From an uncultured Hyphomonas sp. (GTDB lineage: Bacteria; Pseudomonadota; Alphaproteobacteria; Caulobacterales; Hyphomonadaceae), in NCBI RefSeq assembly GCF_963677035.1, contig NZ_OY781472.1, positions 3,067,658-3,131,657 on the forward strand: a stretch of DNA of 64,000 bases, in the 5' to 3' direction. Below the pieces are notes generated by a model. The model was not told the DNA's origin. It saw only the letters and a list, made by a program, of their open reading frames with translations, and did no database searches. Of the stretch, positions 1 to 8,513 are shown one piece after another. Each line of letters opens with the position of its first letter. Positions within the stretch are counted from its first letter, which is position 1. Position numbers and translations under genes: made by a program.

Positions 1-1
1 C

Positions 2-580
2 GAGAGGCTGGAATTGGCAGGTCGGACCGTTGTGCTCACAAGGGAACCCGGCGGCACCGAACTGGCAGAAACAATCCGAAATCTTGTTCTGCATCCGCCG
101 GAAGGCCAGGTGTGGTCGTCCATGGCAGAAGCACTTCTTATGAATGCAGCGCGCACGGACCATCTGGAGAAGAAAATTCGACCGGCTCTGGCGGCAGGCC
201 ACTGGGTTTTGTGTGACCGGTTTGCAGATTCCACGCGCGTTTATCAGAGTGTTCAGAACGGCGTTGGTGTCGATGTTCTCAGAATGCTGGAAAGCTCTGT
301 GCTCGGTGATACGCGTCCCGATCTCACTCTCATTCTGGATGCGCCCGTTGAACAGGCTGCCCGTCGGCGGGCTGATCGTGGTGGCCATGCGGACACGTTC
401 GAACTGCGCGACAAAGCGTTCCATGAAGATGTCCGCCGGGCCTTTATCGATGTTGCCAGGCGCGAACCGGAGCGCTGCGCGCTGCTGGATGCATCCCGGG
501 AGGCCAATGAGGTTGCGCAAAATGCGTGGCACGAAGTCGAAAACCGGCTGCTCGAATTGAAGCAGGATTTGGCACCATGA
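2..580 (+). CDS. tmk: Thymidylate kinase, 5'-truncated by the window edge
   Basis: Phosphorylates dTMP to dTDP with ATP, in the cytoplasm, for DNA synthesis. The reading frame is open from base 2, so the gene begins outside the window; the P-loop and roughly 25 N-terminal residues are missing. Visible family motifs are LTREPGGT (TMP/Mg site), the DRF..S..YQ segment, and the arginine-rich LID region RRADRGG followed by TFE. The TTG at base 14 is only an internal codon. The stop overlaps the holB start as ATGA (577-580), so the two are translationally coupled, as is common for tmk-holB. Confidence 0.93.
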   Translation, partial: ERLELAGRTVVLTREPGGTELAETIRNLVLHPPEGQVWSSMAEALLMNAARTDHLEKKIRPALAAGHWVLCDRFADSTRVYQSVQNGVGVDVLRMLESSVLGDTRPDLTLILDAPVEQAARRRADRGGHADTFELRDKAFHEDVRRAFIDVARREPERCALLDASREANEVAQNAWHEVENRLLELKQDLAP

Positions 581-1512
581 CGGCCGCCTTGCCCCTAATC
601 GGTCATGCGGAAGCAGAAACAGCGTTTGAGTCTGCAGCGGCAAGCGGACGGATGCATCACGCATGGATGATTGAAGGGCCGTCCGGCATTGGCAAGGCAC
701 GGTTTGCCCTGCGATGCGCAGCCTGGCTTCTCGGTGCGCGCGGACCGGACAAAGCGTCCTTTGATGCACCATCGGACGATCCAGTCATGTCGCGGTGCCT
801 TTCTGGAGGGCATCCGGATCTTCGCATTCTGACTCGTGAGCTAAATGACAAAGGAAAACTGAAGCAGGATATATCGATCGAACAGATTCGGACCTTCAAT
901 GAGTTTTTCACCTACCGTCCGGCCCTTGGCGGCTGGCGTGTCGGCATTGTCGACTCGCTCGATGAGCTGAACAGGAATTCGTCAAACGCGATCCTCAAGA
1001 CTCTGGAAGAGCCTCCGAATGCAGCCATAATGTTTCTGATCAATCACGGGTCGCGGCCTGTGTTACCGACGATCCGTTCGCGCTGCCGAACACTCCGGCT
1101 TCATCCACTGAAACAGAGCGATATGGACGCGGTGCTCAAACTGGAAGGCTTTAGTGGTGACGCGTCGGAAATCGGCCACGGGCGTCCCGGGCTCTCGGTT
1201 GAGCGGTCTTCAGAAACCTGCCGTATCGCTACAAATGCAGCGCGCACACTTATGAAGGCTATGCCACGCCCAAGTGATGCTGTGGTGACGCGCGCGATAC
1301 AGGCCGCGGGAGCGGATGCCGTTTCGTTTGCAGCATTCCGCGACGAAGTCTTATCTAGGCTCGCCGAGTCTGCGATCGAGGTGCCGCAACAATCCCGCAC
1401 ATGGCTGAACACGGTCAAACTTGTGGGGGAGACGGATGAATTGAATATGGATCCGGAACAAGCAGCCGCGAAACTGATCTCAGGCCTTTTGTCGGCGCCC
1501 AGCCGAACCTAG
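577..1512 (+). CDS. holB: DNA polymerase III subunit delta' (clamp loader)
   Basis: Clamp-loader subunit that helps place the beta clamp on primed DNA. The 311-residue protein has a Walker-A-like GPSGIGK near residue 35, a region of the sensor type (LKTLEEPP) and the SRC motif (RSRCRTLRL) that supplies an arginine finger to a neighbouring subunit. The start is taken at ATG 577 because it overlaps the tmk stop as ATGA; the open frame runs further upstream, but that part lies inside tmk. Only 11 bases separate it from the tatD-type gene. Family length and motifs agree; identification is secure. Confidence 0.92.
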   Translation: MTAALPLIGHAEAETAFESAAASGRMHHAWMIEGPSGIGKARFALRCAAWLLGARGPDKASFDAPSDDPVMSRCLSGGHPDLRILTRELNDKGKLKQDISIEQIRTFNEFFTYRPALGGWRVGIVDSLDELNRNSSNAILKTLEEPPNAAIMFLINHGSRPVLPTIRSRCRTLRLHPLKQSDMDAVLKLEGFSGDASEIGHGRPGLSVERSSETCRIATNAARTLMKAMPRPSDAVVTRAIQAAGADAVSFAAFRDEVLSRLAESAIEVPQQSRTWLNTVKLVGETDELNMDPEQAAAKLISGLLSAPSRT

Positions 1513-1523
1513 AGCGCACTTAC

Positions 1524-2300
1524 ATGTTTGATACACACGTCAATTTGCACGGCGAGCCATTTGCTGAAGATCTGGACGAGGTCCTGGATCGGGCGAGGGA
1601 GGCTGGCGTTCGCCGGTTTCTTGCGATCTGCGACCGGTTCGACAATTTCCAAGAAGTGCTATCTATAGCGGAGTCAAATGACGACATCTGGTGTTCAGTG
1701 GGCGTGCATCCACATCACGCCAAGGACTTTACAGATCTGACAGCGGATACGCTGATTGAGGCGGCATCCAACAAGAAGGTCGTGGCAATTGGGGAAACCG
1801 GTCTCGATTTCCACTACGGCTACAGCTCCGAACAAAATCAGGTGACGAGCCTTCGAAAACATATTTACGCTGCCCGCGAAACCCGCTTGCCGCTGATACT
1901 TCACACGCGTGAAGCCGACGATCTGATGGCTGATGTTCTGGAAGAGGAATACAAAAAGGGCGCATTCTCGCCTTTACTTCATTGCTACACAGGCGGCGCG
2001 GAGCTTGCCGGCCGCGCGCTCGCATTGGGCGCTTATGTGTCCGTATCAGGCATACTGTCCTTCAAGAGCGCGAGCGAAGTACGCACAGTCATCGCTGATG
2101 TGCCTATGGACCGGATCATACTGGAGACAGACTGCCCTTACCTTGCGCCAATCCCGATGCGCGGAAGACGGAATGAACCAGCATATCTTCAATACGTTGC
2201 AGACGCGCTCGCAAATCTGAAGGGGCTGCCAACTGAAGAGGTAAAGCGGATCACTGACGAAAACGCCGGGCGTCTGTTCAACAAGGTTGCCGCACCATGA
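1524..2300 (+). CDS. TatD-family metal-dependent hydrolase/DNase
   Basis: Amidohydrolase-fold protein (258 aa) of the TatD/YcfH family, whose known members are Mg-dependent 3'-5' exonucleases or DNases. Motifs in order: DTHVNLH at the N terminus, GVHPHHA, AIGETGLDFHYG, LPLILHTREA, LLHCYTGG and ETDCPYLAP. In the YcfH branch the first motif is DSHCHL, giving an HxH pair; here the second His is Asn (HVN), a form closer to the GVNL of E. coli TatD. The start ATG follows holB by 11 bases. The stop overlaps the next gene as ATGA. The exact substrate cannot be told from sequence. Confidence 0.88.
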   Translation: MFDTHVNLHGEPFAEDLDEVLDRAREAGVRRFLAICDRFDNFQEVLSIAESNDDIWCSVGVHPHHAKDFTDLTADTLIEAASNKKVVAIGETGLDFHYGYSSEQNQVTSLRKHIYAARETRLPLILHTREADDLMADVLEEEYKKGAFSPLLHCYTGGAELAGRALALGAYVSVSGILSFKSASEVRTVIADVPMDRIILETDCPYLAPIPMRGRRNEPAYLQYVADALANLKGLPTEEVKRITDENAGRLFNKVAAP

Positions 2301-3100
2301 GGATGAGTATGCGCTGTACATTGCTTGGCACAGGGTCATCTGGCGGAGTACCGCGCGTCGGAGGCGATTGGGGCGCTTGCGATCCGAATGAGCCCAAAAA
2401 CCGCAGGCGCCGGTGTTGCGTTCTGATAGAGAAAGAAAGCCGGCCCGGTGGCCTGACATCGGTCTTGATCGATACGTCACCGGACCTGAGGGAACAGCTT
2501 CTGGACGCGGCGGTGACTGATCTCGACGCGCTGGTTTATACGCACGAGCACGCAGACCAGGTTCATGGCATCGACGACATACGCCCGCTGGTCATAAAAC
2601 GCCGAGCGGCCCTGCCGACCTTTATGAATGCAGCAACCCGCGAAATCCTGACCCGGCGCTTCGATTACTGTTTCGAGGGCAAAGGCGGTTATCCGCCGAT
2701 CCTGGACGTTCAGCCAGACATTGTTCCTGCAGTCCCATTCCGCATTGCAGGGGCTGGCGGTACAATAGAGATGCTTCCCATCGATATGGAGCACGGTCGC
2801 GTCAGGTGCCTTGGATTCAGAATTGACAATTTTGCTTACTGCAATGATGTGAGCGACCTTCCCGCATCGTCGAAGGCATTGCTGCAGGGGCTGGACACGC
2901 TGGTGATCGATGCGCTGCGCTACACAGACCACCCGACACACGCCAGCGTGTCTAAGGCGCTGGCTTGGATTTCAGAATTGAAACCCAACAAGGCTGTGCT
3001 GACCAACATGCATGTGGATCTCGACTACATGAAGCTGAAGAGGGAGCTGCCAGCCAACGTCGAACCTGGCTTTGATGGGATGGTGCTTGAGGTCAGATAA
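2297..3100 (+). CDS. MBL-fold metallo-hydrolase, PhnP-like
   Basis: Metallo-beta-lactamase-fold hydrolase of 267 aa. The N terminus has TGSSGGVPR, typical of the PhnP/lactamase_B_2 group; the metal motif reads THEHADQVHGIDD, so the usual final His of HxHxDH is Gln. Later ligands are visible as NDVSD and the C-terminal DHPTH. The PhnP group are cyclic phosphodiesterases, but the substrate here is unknown. It is the last gene of the tmk-holB-tatD run (4-base ATGA overlap with the previous gene), and its stop is followed within 20 bases by an AT-rich hairpin. Confidence 0.85.
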   Translation: MRMSMRCTLLGTGSSGGVPRVGGDWGACDPNEPKNRRRRCCVLIEKESRPGGLTSVLIDTSPDLREQLLDAAVTDLDALVYTHEHADQVHGIDDIRPLVIKRRAALPTFMNAATREILTRRFDYCFEGKGGYPPILDVQPDIVPAVPFRIAGAGGTIEMLPIDMEHGRVRCLGFRIDNFAYCNDVSDLPASSKALLQGLDTLVIDALRYTDHPTHASVSKALAWISELKPNKAVLTNMHVDLDYMKLKRELPANVEPGFDGMVLEVR

Positions 3101-3116
3101 AGCCAGCCATCTCGGT

Positions 3117-3143
3117 ATCATCATTATTTCCCATAATGATGAT
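3117..3143. repeat. Perfect 11-bp inverted repeat after the MBL gene
   Basis: ATCATCATTAT (3117-3127) and its exact complement (3133-3143) flank a 5-base TTCCC loop, 16 bases after the stop of the metallo-hydrolase gene. It is AT-rich and lacks a following T-run, so it could be a weak transcript end or an operator-like dyad. A further 6-bp stem, GCCGGT/ACCGGC, lies at 3223-3240. Confidence 0.5.
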
Positions 3144-3249
3144 TATGCGACTTGGGGATATAAATCGGCGGGCATTACAGACACTTAGATAACCTTGGTA
3201 TCGCACTGAATCGGCACTTGGAGCCGGTTCCTCTACCGGCCCCCAATCA

Positions 3250-3292
3250 CAAACAATGATGGTCCAGACTTTTGCTGGACCATCATTGTTTG
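3250..3292 (-). terminator. Perfect 18-bp hairpin between convergent transcripts
   Basis: Arms 3250-3267 and 3275-3292 are exact complements over 18 bp around a 7-base loop. It lies 17 bases beyond the stop of the single-domain receiver gene (- strand) and between two converging transcripts, so a shared transcript end is the simplest reading. There is no U-tract on either strand, so it may act as an RNA-stabilising 3' end rather than a classical intrinsic terminator. Confidence 0.5.
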
Positions 3293-3308
3293 GCTCTGAA
3301 AGGAATTG

Positions 3309-3734
3309 TTAAGCTGCGCCTTTGGTTTTCGGGGTGCGACGGCGCACCCCTTCCCCGCCATGGGGCGGCCCAATGAGCGAGAACAGCGTGTGATCCAGCA
3401 TTGGCTTGCGGATGAACGCAGCAAACCCCGCCTCGAGCGCCAGGCGCTCAAGACCGGACGTTTCCCAGCCCGACACCATCGCTGCCGGTGTCCCGATGCC
3501 CTCCCCCCGCAATTTGCGGAGAACATCTACACCCGACATTTCCTCCATCTTGTAATCAATCAGGAGGTAGTCAAACGACGCATGGAGCGGAGACTTGAGG
3601 AACTCCACGCCGCCCGCGAACCCCATGGCCGCATATCCGCGAGCTGTCAGCAGAACGCCCAAAGATCGGCGCACGGCTTCGTTGTCATCAATGACGGCAA
3701 CATTTTTTGGTCTGTTCAGCAAAGCGTTCGACAT
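3309..3734 (-). CDS. Single-domain response regulator in the FixT position
   Basis: A 141-aa receiver domain with no output domain. It has the acidic pair at D16/D17, phospho-acceptor D60 (in LLIDYKM), the Ser of VSG and the conserved Lys of RKP (K110), so it should be phosphorylatable. I use the internal ATG at 3734; the upstream in-frame start at 3767 adds a Cys-containing stretch with no receiver similarity. It follows fixJ by 66 bases on the same strand. Free-standing receivers next to fixLJ include FixT, a feedback inhibitor of FixL in Caulobacter and Sinorhizobium; that role here is inferred from position only. From 3734 it contains no cysteine. The C-terminal tail is basic (RRRTPKTK). 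Confidence 0.8.
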   Translation of the reverse strand: MSNALLNRPKNVAVIDDNEAVRRSLGVLLTARGYAAMGFAGGVEFLKSPLHASFDYLLIDYKMEEMSGVDVLRKLRGEGIGTPAAMVSGWETSGLERLALEAGFAAFIRKPMLDHTLFSLIGPPHGGEGVRRRTPKTKGAA

Positions 3735-3800
3735 GGCCACCCAACAACAGGAATATCGAGCCTGCATGTTGGCGGATGGTCTGATGGCTGTCTTTAGGTA

Positions 3801-4433
3801 CTAGTCCGTAACTTTGCCATCGAATCCGATACCGGCCGCAAATGCGATCCTGAGCACACCGGAAAGGCTTGTTGCGCCCAACTTTTCCATCAGATTGGCC
3901 CTGTGGATTTCGACCGTTCTTGGTGAGATATCGAGCGAATCGGCGATCGACTTGTTCGTGTGGCCATCCACCAGGCCCTCCAGAACTTCTCGCTCACGCG
4001 GTGTCAGATGCTCGATTTTTCCTCGAGCTTCATCGACCAGAAGATCGCGCTGAGAGCGTTCCTCCAAGCGCTGGAAAGCACGATTAAGTGCCTCGACAAG
4101 TGTTTGTTTTTCATAAGGTTTTTCGACGAAATCGACAGCACCGGCCTTCATGGCTTTAACCGCCACATTCACATCGCCATGCCCTGTGAGAACGATCACA
4201 GGCATTGCAACGCCCCGCGCGTTCAGCTGTTCCTGAACTTCCAGTCCGTCCATTCGGGGCATCTGCACATCCAGCAGAATGCAGCCAGCTGACGCGTCCT
4301 CAACAACCTCAAGGAAAGCCACGCCATCTGTGTAGGTCTTCACCGCAAAACCAGCATGGCGCAACATGAAGCTGGCCGAATGCCGTACGGCATCGTCATC
4401 ATCGACAAGATGGATCAGTTTTTGTTCGCTCAT
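3801..4433 (-). CDS. fixJ: Oxygen-response regulator FixJ
   Basis: Two-domain NarL/FixJ-type regulator of 210 aa. The receiver has the acidic cluster DDDD at 11-14, phospho-acceptor D55 (LLDVQMPRMDG), the TGHGD segment and K of EKP. The LuxR-type helix-turn-helix follows (LTPREREVLEGLVDGHTNKSIA, then SPRTVEIHRANLMEKLG). In this family phosphorylation by FixL under low oxygen activates fixK and the cbb3 oxidase genes. Its start overlaps the fixL stop as ATGA (4430-4433), so the pair is co-translated. The divergent ccoNOQP block nearby fits this role. Confidence 0.93.
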   Translation of the reverse strand: MSEQKLIHLVDDDDAVRHSASFMLRHAGFAVKTYTDGVAFLEVVEDASAGCILLDVQMPRMDGLEVQEQLNARGVAMPVIVLTGHGDVNVAVKAMKAGAVDFVEKPYEKQTLVEALNRAFQRLEERSQRDLLVDEARGKIEHLTPREREVLEGLVDGHTNKSIADSLDISPRTVEIHRANLMEKLGATSLSGVLRIAFAAGIGFDGKVTD

Positions 4434-5581
4434 TCCGATGCACTAGCCGTATCACGCCTCAGTGTGAACCGAAAACACGTCCCACCACTGTCTGCCGGAA
4501 TTGCTTCGATCTTGCCGCCGTGCGCCTCGACAATTGTCTGACAAATTGAAAGGCCAAGCCCCATGCCCTGTGATTTCGAGGTCATGAAAGGCTTGAACAG
4601 CGTTTTGCGAACATCTTCCGACATTCCCGGACCGTTATCGCTAACTTCAACTGTTACAAATGAATCCGGGCCTTTCCTGGCGACGACGCGCATGCGTGGA
4701 GCAGATTCGTTACTTAGCGCCTCAGCTGCGTTTCGCAGCAGGTTGATCGCGACCTGCTGAACCTGAATTGGGTCTGCCAGTACAGCTCCCAGATCTGGCG
4801 CAATATCCTTTTCGATCGGAATATCCGCCATATCTCCGGAGATCTTGGCGAGGGCGATCGAATCAATCAGCAGTGGCGCGAGTCGAACCGAGCGGGCGTC
4901 GATCTCTCCACGAGAGACATATCCGCGCAATTTCCGGACAATTTCACCAGCCCGGACAGCCTGCCGTGAGGCTTCGTCCAAGGCTTCGTGCAGGATTTCT
5001 TTTGCATCCTCAGAATCGGATTCCAGCAAATCCCGTGCTGCTTCGAGGTAGTTGGCCACAGCCGTCAGTGGTTGGTTCAGTTCGTGGGCCAGCGCCGACG
5101 CCATCGTTCCAACCGCGCTCATACGGGAGAAATGGACCAGTTCGGCCTGCATTTCCTGCATACGCAATTCGTTGCGCCGTTGCTCTGAGAGATCTCGTAC
5201 AAAGGCGGTGAAGAGGTAATGGTCGCCGACCTTGGCTTCACCAATTTTCAGGTCGACCGGAAGGATCGTCCCGTCGGATCGCTTTGCTGATACGACGCGG
5301 CCGACACCGATAATGTGGCGCTTCCCGGTCTCCAGGTAGTTGTTGACGTAGGTCTGGTGGTTGGTTTCATCATGCCCGCCCATCAACAGGCTGACATCTT
5401 CGCCAATGACCTCTTCTGCCTTGTAAGAAAATAGCTTTTCAGCGGCGCTGGAGAACGCCAGAATCTTTCCTTTTTCATCGATAACGATCATCCCATCCGG
5501 CACCGATGCCAGGATGGATCTCAGATGAAGCTGAAGTACTTCCAGATCAGTCGATACTGCGTCGCCGGTGAGATCGCTCAA
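4430..5581 (-). CDS. fixL: Heme-PAS oxygen sensor histidine kinase FixL
   Basis: Soluble kinase of 383 aa without membrane segments. A PAS domain (about 15-135) is followed by a DHp with ALAHELNQP (H166) and an HATPase with NLLRNAAE, DNGPGMS and GMGLGLSIC. Aligned by eye with B. japonicum FixL, H75 (in NHQTYV) falls at the proximal heme ligand His200, H89 at His214 and R95 (GVGR) at the oxygen-sensing Arg220; the position of Arg206 is Asn. This predicts heme-based oxygen sensing: deoxy-heme active, oxy-heme inhibited. It lies between a small membrane-protein gene (55 bases upstream) and fixJ (ATGA overlap). Confidence 0.94.
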   Translation of the reverse strand: MSDLTGDAVSTDLEVLQLHLRSILASVPDGMIVIDEKGKILAFSSAAEKLFSYKAEEVIGEDVSLLMGGHDETNHQTYVNNYLETGKRHIIGVGRVVSAKRSDGTILPVDLKIGEAKVGDHYLFTAFVRDLSEQRRNELRMQEMQAELVHFSRMSAVGTMASALAHELNQPLTAVANYLEAARDLLESDSEDAKEILHEALDEASRQAVRAGEIVRKLRGYVSRGEIDARSVRLAPLLIDSIALAKISGDMADIPIEKDIAPDLGAVLADPIQVQQVAINLLRNAAEALSNESAPRMRVVARKGPDSFVTVEVSDNGPGMSEDVRKTLFKPFMTSKSQGMGLGLSICQTIVEAHGGKIEAIPADSGGTCFRFTLRRDTASASE

Positions 5582-5636
5582 ATTTCCACGTCCTGAAAAC
5601 GGCTACAGAATGCGCCTGACACGGCACCAGCCTTGT

Positions 5637-5903
5637 TTACCGGCGAACCGGCAGGGCAGCACGACGAGACGATACCATGATCATAACAGCAGCATAGGCG
5701 ATCATTGTCGCACCAGCGGCGGCAACCGGGCAGCCCCAGCAATGACCTGCGAAGGTCAGGAACGAATCGCCATGAGCCTCCGTCGCCGAGCCACACCGGA
5801 ATGCGAGATAGTCCTGCAGTGTCAGAGGCGCATTGGTGTGCTGCCAGATCTTCAACAAGCCGGCCACGAGAAGAGCTGTTCCCGCCATGAGCCATTTTGT
5901 CAT
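5637..5903 (-). CDS. Small membrane protein with HCWGC motif, upstream of fixL
   Basis: I do not recognise a named family. The 88-residue protein begins at ATG 5903, preceded by a strong AAAGGAG site 7 bases away, which supports this start over the longer frame. It has two hydrophobic segments (about 4-20 and 59-78) and between them a loop with C37, H44 and the cluster H54-C55-W-G-C58. Such a Cys/His loop could bind a metal or form a disulfide. It is first in a run with fixL, fixJ and the receiver gene, and divergent from ccoN across 149 bases, so a link to oxidase biogenesis or redox sensing is plausible but inferred. Confidence 0.72.
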   Translation of the reverse strand: MTKWLMAGTALLVAGLLKIWQHTNAPLTLQDYLAFRCGSATEAHGDSFLTFAGHCWGCPVAAAGATMIAYAAVMIMVSSRRAALPVRR

Positions 5904-5929
5904 CTGTTTGCTCCTTTGAGTAGATCTGA

Positions 5930-5986
5930 ATACGGTCCGTGAACTAGGCGGATGCGACAGCGAAGCCCATCCGTATTTTACCGTAT
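5930..5986. promoter_or_regulatory. CCGTAT repeats in the fix/cco divergent promoter
   Basis: In the 149-base divergent region, CCGTAT occurs at 5971-5976 and 5981-5986, exactly one helical turn apart, and its complement ATACGG at 5930-5935. This is the only repeated element I see there. A perfect FNR/FixK box (TTGAT-N4-ATCAA) is not visible. Binding by FixJ or a Crp/Fnr regulator is a guess. Confidence 0.35.
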
Positions 5987-6052
5987 ACCGGTTCGAAGTC
6001 GACACCGGCATCTAGGCGGCAGAATTCCAACGACTCGCAGGGGGTCAATAAC

Positions 6053-7723
6053 GTGAGCACGTTACTAAAAAGACAGTCCTCGGCATTCGCCAGCATCGGC
6101 AGTGTCGCGGCATTTACAAGCATCTTCGCCATACTGGCGTTGCTGATCGCCAGCCATGCTGCCGATCCACTTATGGGGGCGCACGCCTGGCTGTTCCTCG
6201 GCCTCGCCGTGGTCGGCCTTCTGGCTCTCGCGCTCTGGGCGGGCAGCCTGGGTGGACGCGACCCATTCGATCAGACGGTCTACGAAGACACGATCGTCAA
6301 ATTCGGGGTTGCGATCGCCATGTTCTGGGGCATTGCCGGGTTCCTGGTCGGGCTGATTATCGCCCTCCAGCTGGCCTTCCCTAATATCTTCTATTTCGAA
6401 CAGCTTGGCTGGACGAACTTCGGACGCCTTCGCCCGCTGCACACTTCGGCGGTGATTTTTGCGTTCGGCGGCAACGTTCTGATCGCGACCAGTTTCTACG
6501 TCGTCCAGCGCACCTGCCGGACGCGTCTGGCCGGGGGCATGTGGCCCTGGTTCGTTTTCTGGGGCTACAACCTCTTCATCGCGATTGCCGGCACCGGCTA
6601 TCTGATGGGGGTTACCCAATCCAAGGAATACGCCGAGCCGGAATGGTATGCCGACCTCTGGCTGACCATTGTCTGGGTCGCTTACCTCTTGGTTTTCCTG
6701 GGCACGATATGGAAACGGAAAGAGCCCCACATCTACGTGGCGAACTGGTTCTACCTGTCCTTCATCGTGACAATCGCGATGCTGCACATCGTGAACAATC
6801 TGACCATCCCGGTCACGCTGACCGGCTCCAAGAGCTACCAGCTCTTCGGCGGGGTTCAGGATGCTCTGACGCAGTGGTGGTACGGCCACAATGCTGTGGG
6901 CTTCTTCCTGACGACAGGTTTCCTGGCCATTATGTACTACTTCATTCCGAAGCGGGTCCAGCGGCCGGTCTACTCCTACCGTCTGTCGATTGTGCACTTC
7001 TGGTCGCTGATCTTCATCTACATCTGGGCTGGTCCGCACCACCTGCACTACACGGCTCTGCCGCAGTGGGCGCAAACACTGGGCATGACCTTCTCGGTGA
7101 TGCTGTGGATGCCCAGCTGGGGTGGCATGATCAACGGTGTGATGACGCTTTCAGGCGCCTGGGACCGTTTGCGGACTGATCCGGTTGTCCGGATGATGGT
7201 CGTCGCTCTTGCCTTCTACGGCATGTCGACCTTCGAAGGTCCGTTGATGAGTGTCCGGGCCGTCAACGCGCTGTCGCACTATACGGAATGGGGCATTGCC
7301 CACGTTCACTCCGGCTCAATGGGCTGGGTGGGCTTCATCTCCTTCGGTGCACTCTACTGTGCAACGCAGTGGCTCTGGAAACGTCCGTCTCTCTACTCGC
7401 TGAAGCTTGTTGAGTGGCACTTCTGGCTCGCGACCATCGGCATCCTGTTCTACATCGTCGCGATGTACTTCGCCGGGATCCTCGAAGGTCTGATGTGGCG
7501 TGCCTATAACGAGTACGGCTTCCTTGAGTACAGCTTCATCGAAACTGTCGAAGCGAAGCATATTCCGTACATCATCCGCGCTTTGGGCGGCGGCCTGTAC
7601 CTCACGGGTGCGCTGATCATGGCCTACAACCTCGTCCGCACGGCTCTCGGCCACGGCGCTGCCGCTGAAGGCAACCGCCAGGTCGACGCACCGCCCGTTG
7701 CGACGCTTCAGCCCGCTGAATAG
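6053..7723 (+). CDS. ccoN: cbb3-type cytochrome c oxidase subunit I
   Basis: Catalytic heme-copper subunit of the high-affinity cbb3 oxidase in the inner membrane (556 aa, about 12-14 membrane segments). Recognisable pieces include [10 protein letters not shown], the [13 protein letters not shown] stretch with a heme/CuB His, [13 protein letters not shown], the helix with [13 protein letters not shown] and [13 protein letters not shown]. The start is GTG 6053, preceded by an AGGGGG site; no ATG suits. It heads a run ccoNOQP-ccoG-fixHI-ccoS read rightward, divergent from the fixLJ group, which probably controls it. Confidence 0.96.
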   Translation: MSTLLKRQSSAFASIGSVAAFTSIFAILALLIASHAADPLMGAHAWLFLGLAVVGLLALALWAGSLGGRDPFDQTVYEDTIVKFGVAIAMFWGIAGFLVGLIIALQLAFPNIFYFEQLGWTNFGRLRPLHTSAVIFAFGGNVLIATSFYVVQRTCRTRLAGGMWPWFVFWGYNLFIAIAGTGYLMGVTQSKEYAEPEWYADLWLTIVWVAYLLVFLGTIWKRKEPHIYVANWFYLSFIVTIAMLHIVNNLTIPVTLTGSKSYQLFGGVQDALTQWWYGHNAVGFFLTTGFLAIMYYFIPKRVQRPVYSYRLSIVHFWSLIFIYIWAGPHHLHYTALPQWAQTLGMTFSVMLWMPSWGGMINGVMTLSGAWDRLRTDPVVRMMVVALAFYGMSTFEGPLMSVRAVNALSHYTEWGIAHVHSGSMGWVGFISFGALYCATQWLWKRPSLYSLKLVEWHFWLATIGILFYIVAMYFAGILEGLMWRAYNEYGFLEYSFIETVEAKHIPYIIRALGGGLYLTGALIMAYNLVRTALGHGAAAEGNRQVDAPPVATLQPAE

Positions 7724-7734
7724 GAGACTTACTC

Positions 7735-8502
7735 ATGGGCTTGATGAAAAAGCACGAAACGCTTGAGCGTCACTCTCTGGCTCTCACGCTTGGCATCCTG
7801 ATCGTCGTTGCCATCGGCGGAATCGTGGAGATCGCACCCCTCTTCTATCTCGAAAACACGATCGAGAAAGTTGAAGGGATGCGTCCCTACACGCCGCTCG
7901 AACTGGCCGGCCGTAACATCTACATGCGAGAGGGCTGCTATGTCTGCCACTCCCAGATGATTCGGCCGCTCCGGGACGAGGTGGAACGGTACGGCCACTA
8001 CTCGCTGGCTGCAGAAAGCATGTACGATCACCCGTTCCAGTGGGGCTCCAAACGGACAGGGCCTGACCTTGCCCGTGTCGGAGGCAAATATTCGGACTCC
8101 TGGCATGTGGATCACCTGAAAGATCCGCGGTCCATGGTGCCCGAGACGGTTATGCCTCCGTACGCCTTCCTGGCGGACAACACGCTCCACTTCGATACAA
8201 TCGGCGACAGCCTCAAAACACTGCGCTTCGAAGGGGTTCCGTACACCGACGAAATGATCGAGAACGCACAGGCCGACCTGATCGCTCAAGCAGATCCCGA
8301 TGCAGACTACGATGCGCAAGACGCACTCGTTGCCCGCTATGACGAGGCTGCAGATCGGGAAGGATCCGTCCGGATCGCTGACTATGACGGCAACCCGGAA
8401 AAGGTGACCGAGCTCGATGCGCTGATCGCTTACCTTCAGATGGTTGGCACACTGGTGGACTTCTCCGCCTATGAAGCCGACGACCTGGATAACCGCAGGT
8501 AA
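7735..8502 (+). CDS. ccoO: cbb3-type cytochrome c oxidase subunit II (mono-heme)
   Basis: Membrane-anchored cytochrome c subunit (255 aa) that passes electrons to CcoN. One N-terminal membrane helix (about 14-35) anchors it; the periplasmic domain has a single heme site, [11 protein letters not shown], and a candidate axial Met in VMPPY. ATG 7735 follows a TAGGAGA site, 11 bases after ccoN. The C-terminal part (DADYDAQD and on) is acidic. Length and order fit the family. Confidence 0.96.
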   Translation: MGLMKKHETLERHSLALTLGILIVVAIGGIVEIAPLFYLENTIEKVEGMRPYTPLELAGRNIYMREGCYVCHSQMIRPLRDEVERYGHYSLAAESMYDHPFQWGSKRTGPDLARVGGKYSDSWHVDHLKDPRSMVPETVMPPYAFLADNTLHFDTIGDSLKTLRFEGVPYTDEMIENAQADLIAQADPDADYDAQDALVARYDEAADREGSVRIADYDGNPEKVTELDALIAYLQMVGTLVDFSAYEADDLDNRR

Positions 8503-8513
8503 GGGGTAGGGCC

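Noticed and set aside
3306-3797. 163-codon open frame on the + strand
   Set aside because: Antisense to the receiver gene, whose phosphorylation residues are intact.
5912-5930. Possible FixK/Fnr box near TTGAGTAGATCTGAA
   Set aside because: Only the first half-site is near consensus; the second half does not match ATCAA.
6065-7075. 336-codon open frame on the - strand
   Set aside because: Antisense to ccoN, charged low-complexity translation without motifs; a shadow of the high-GC coding strand.
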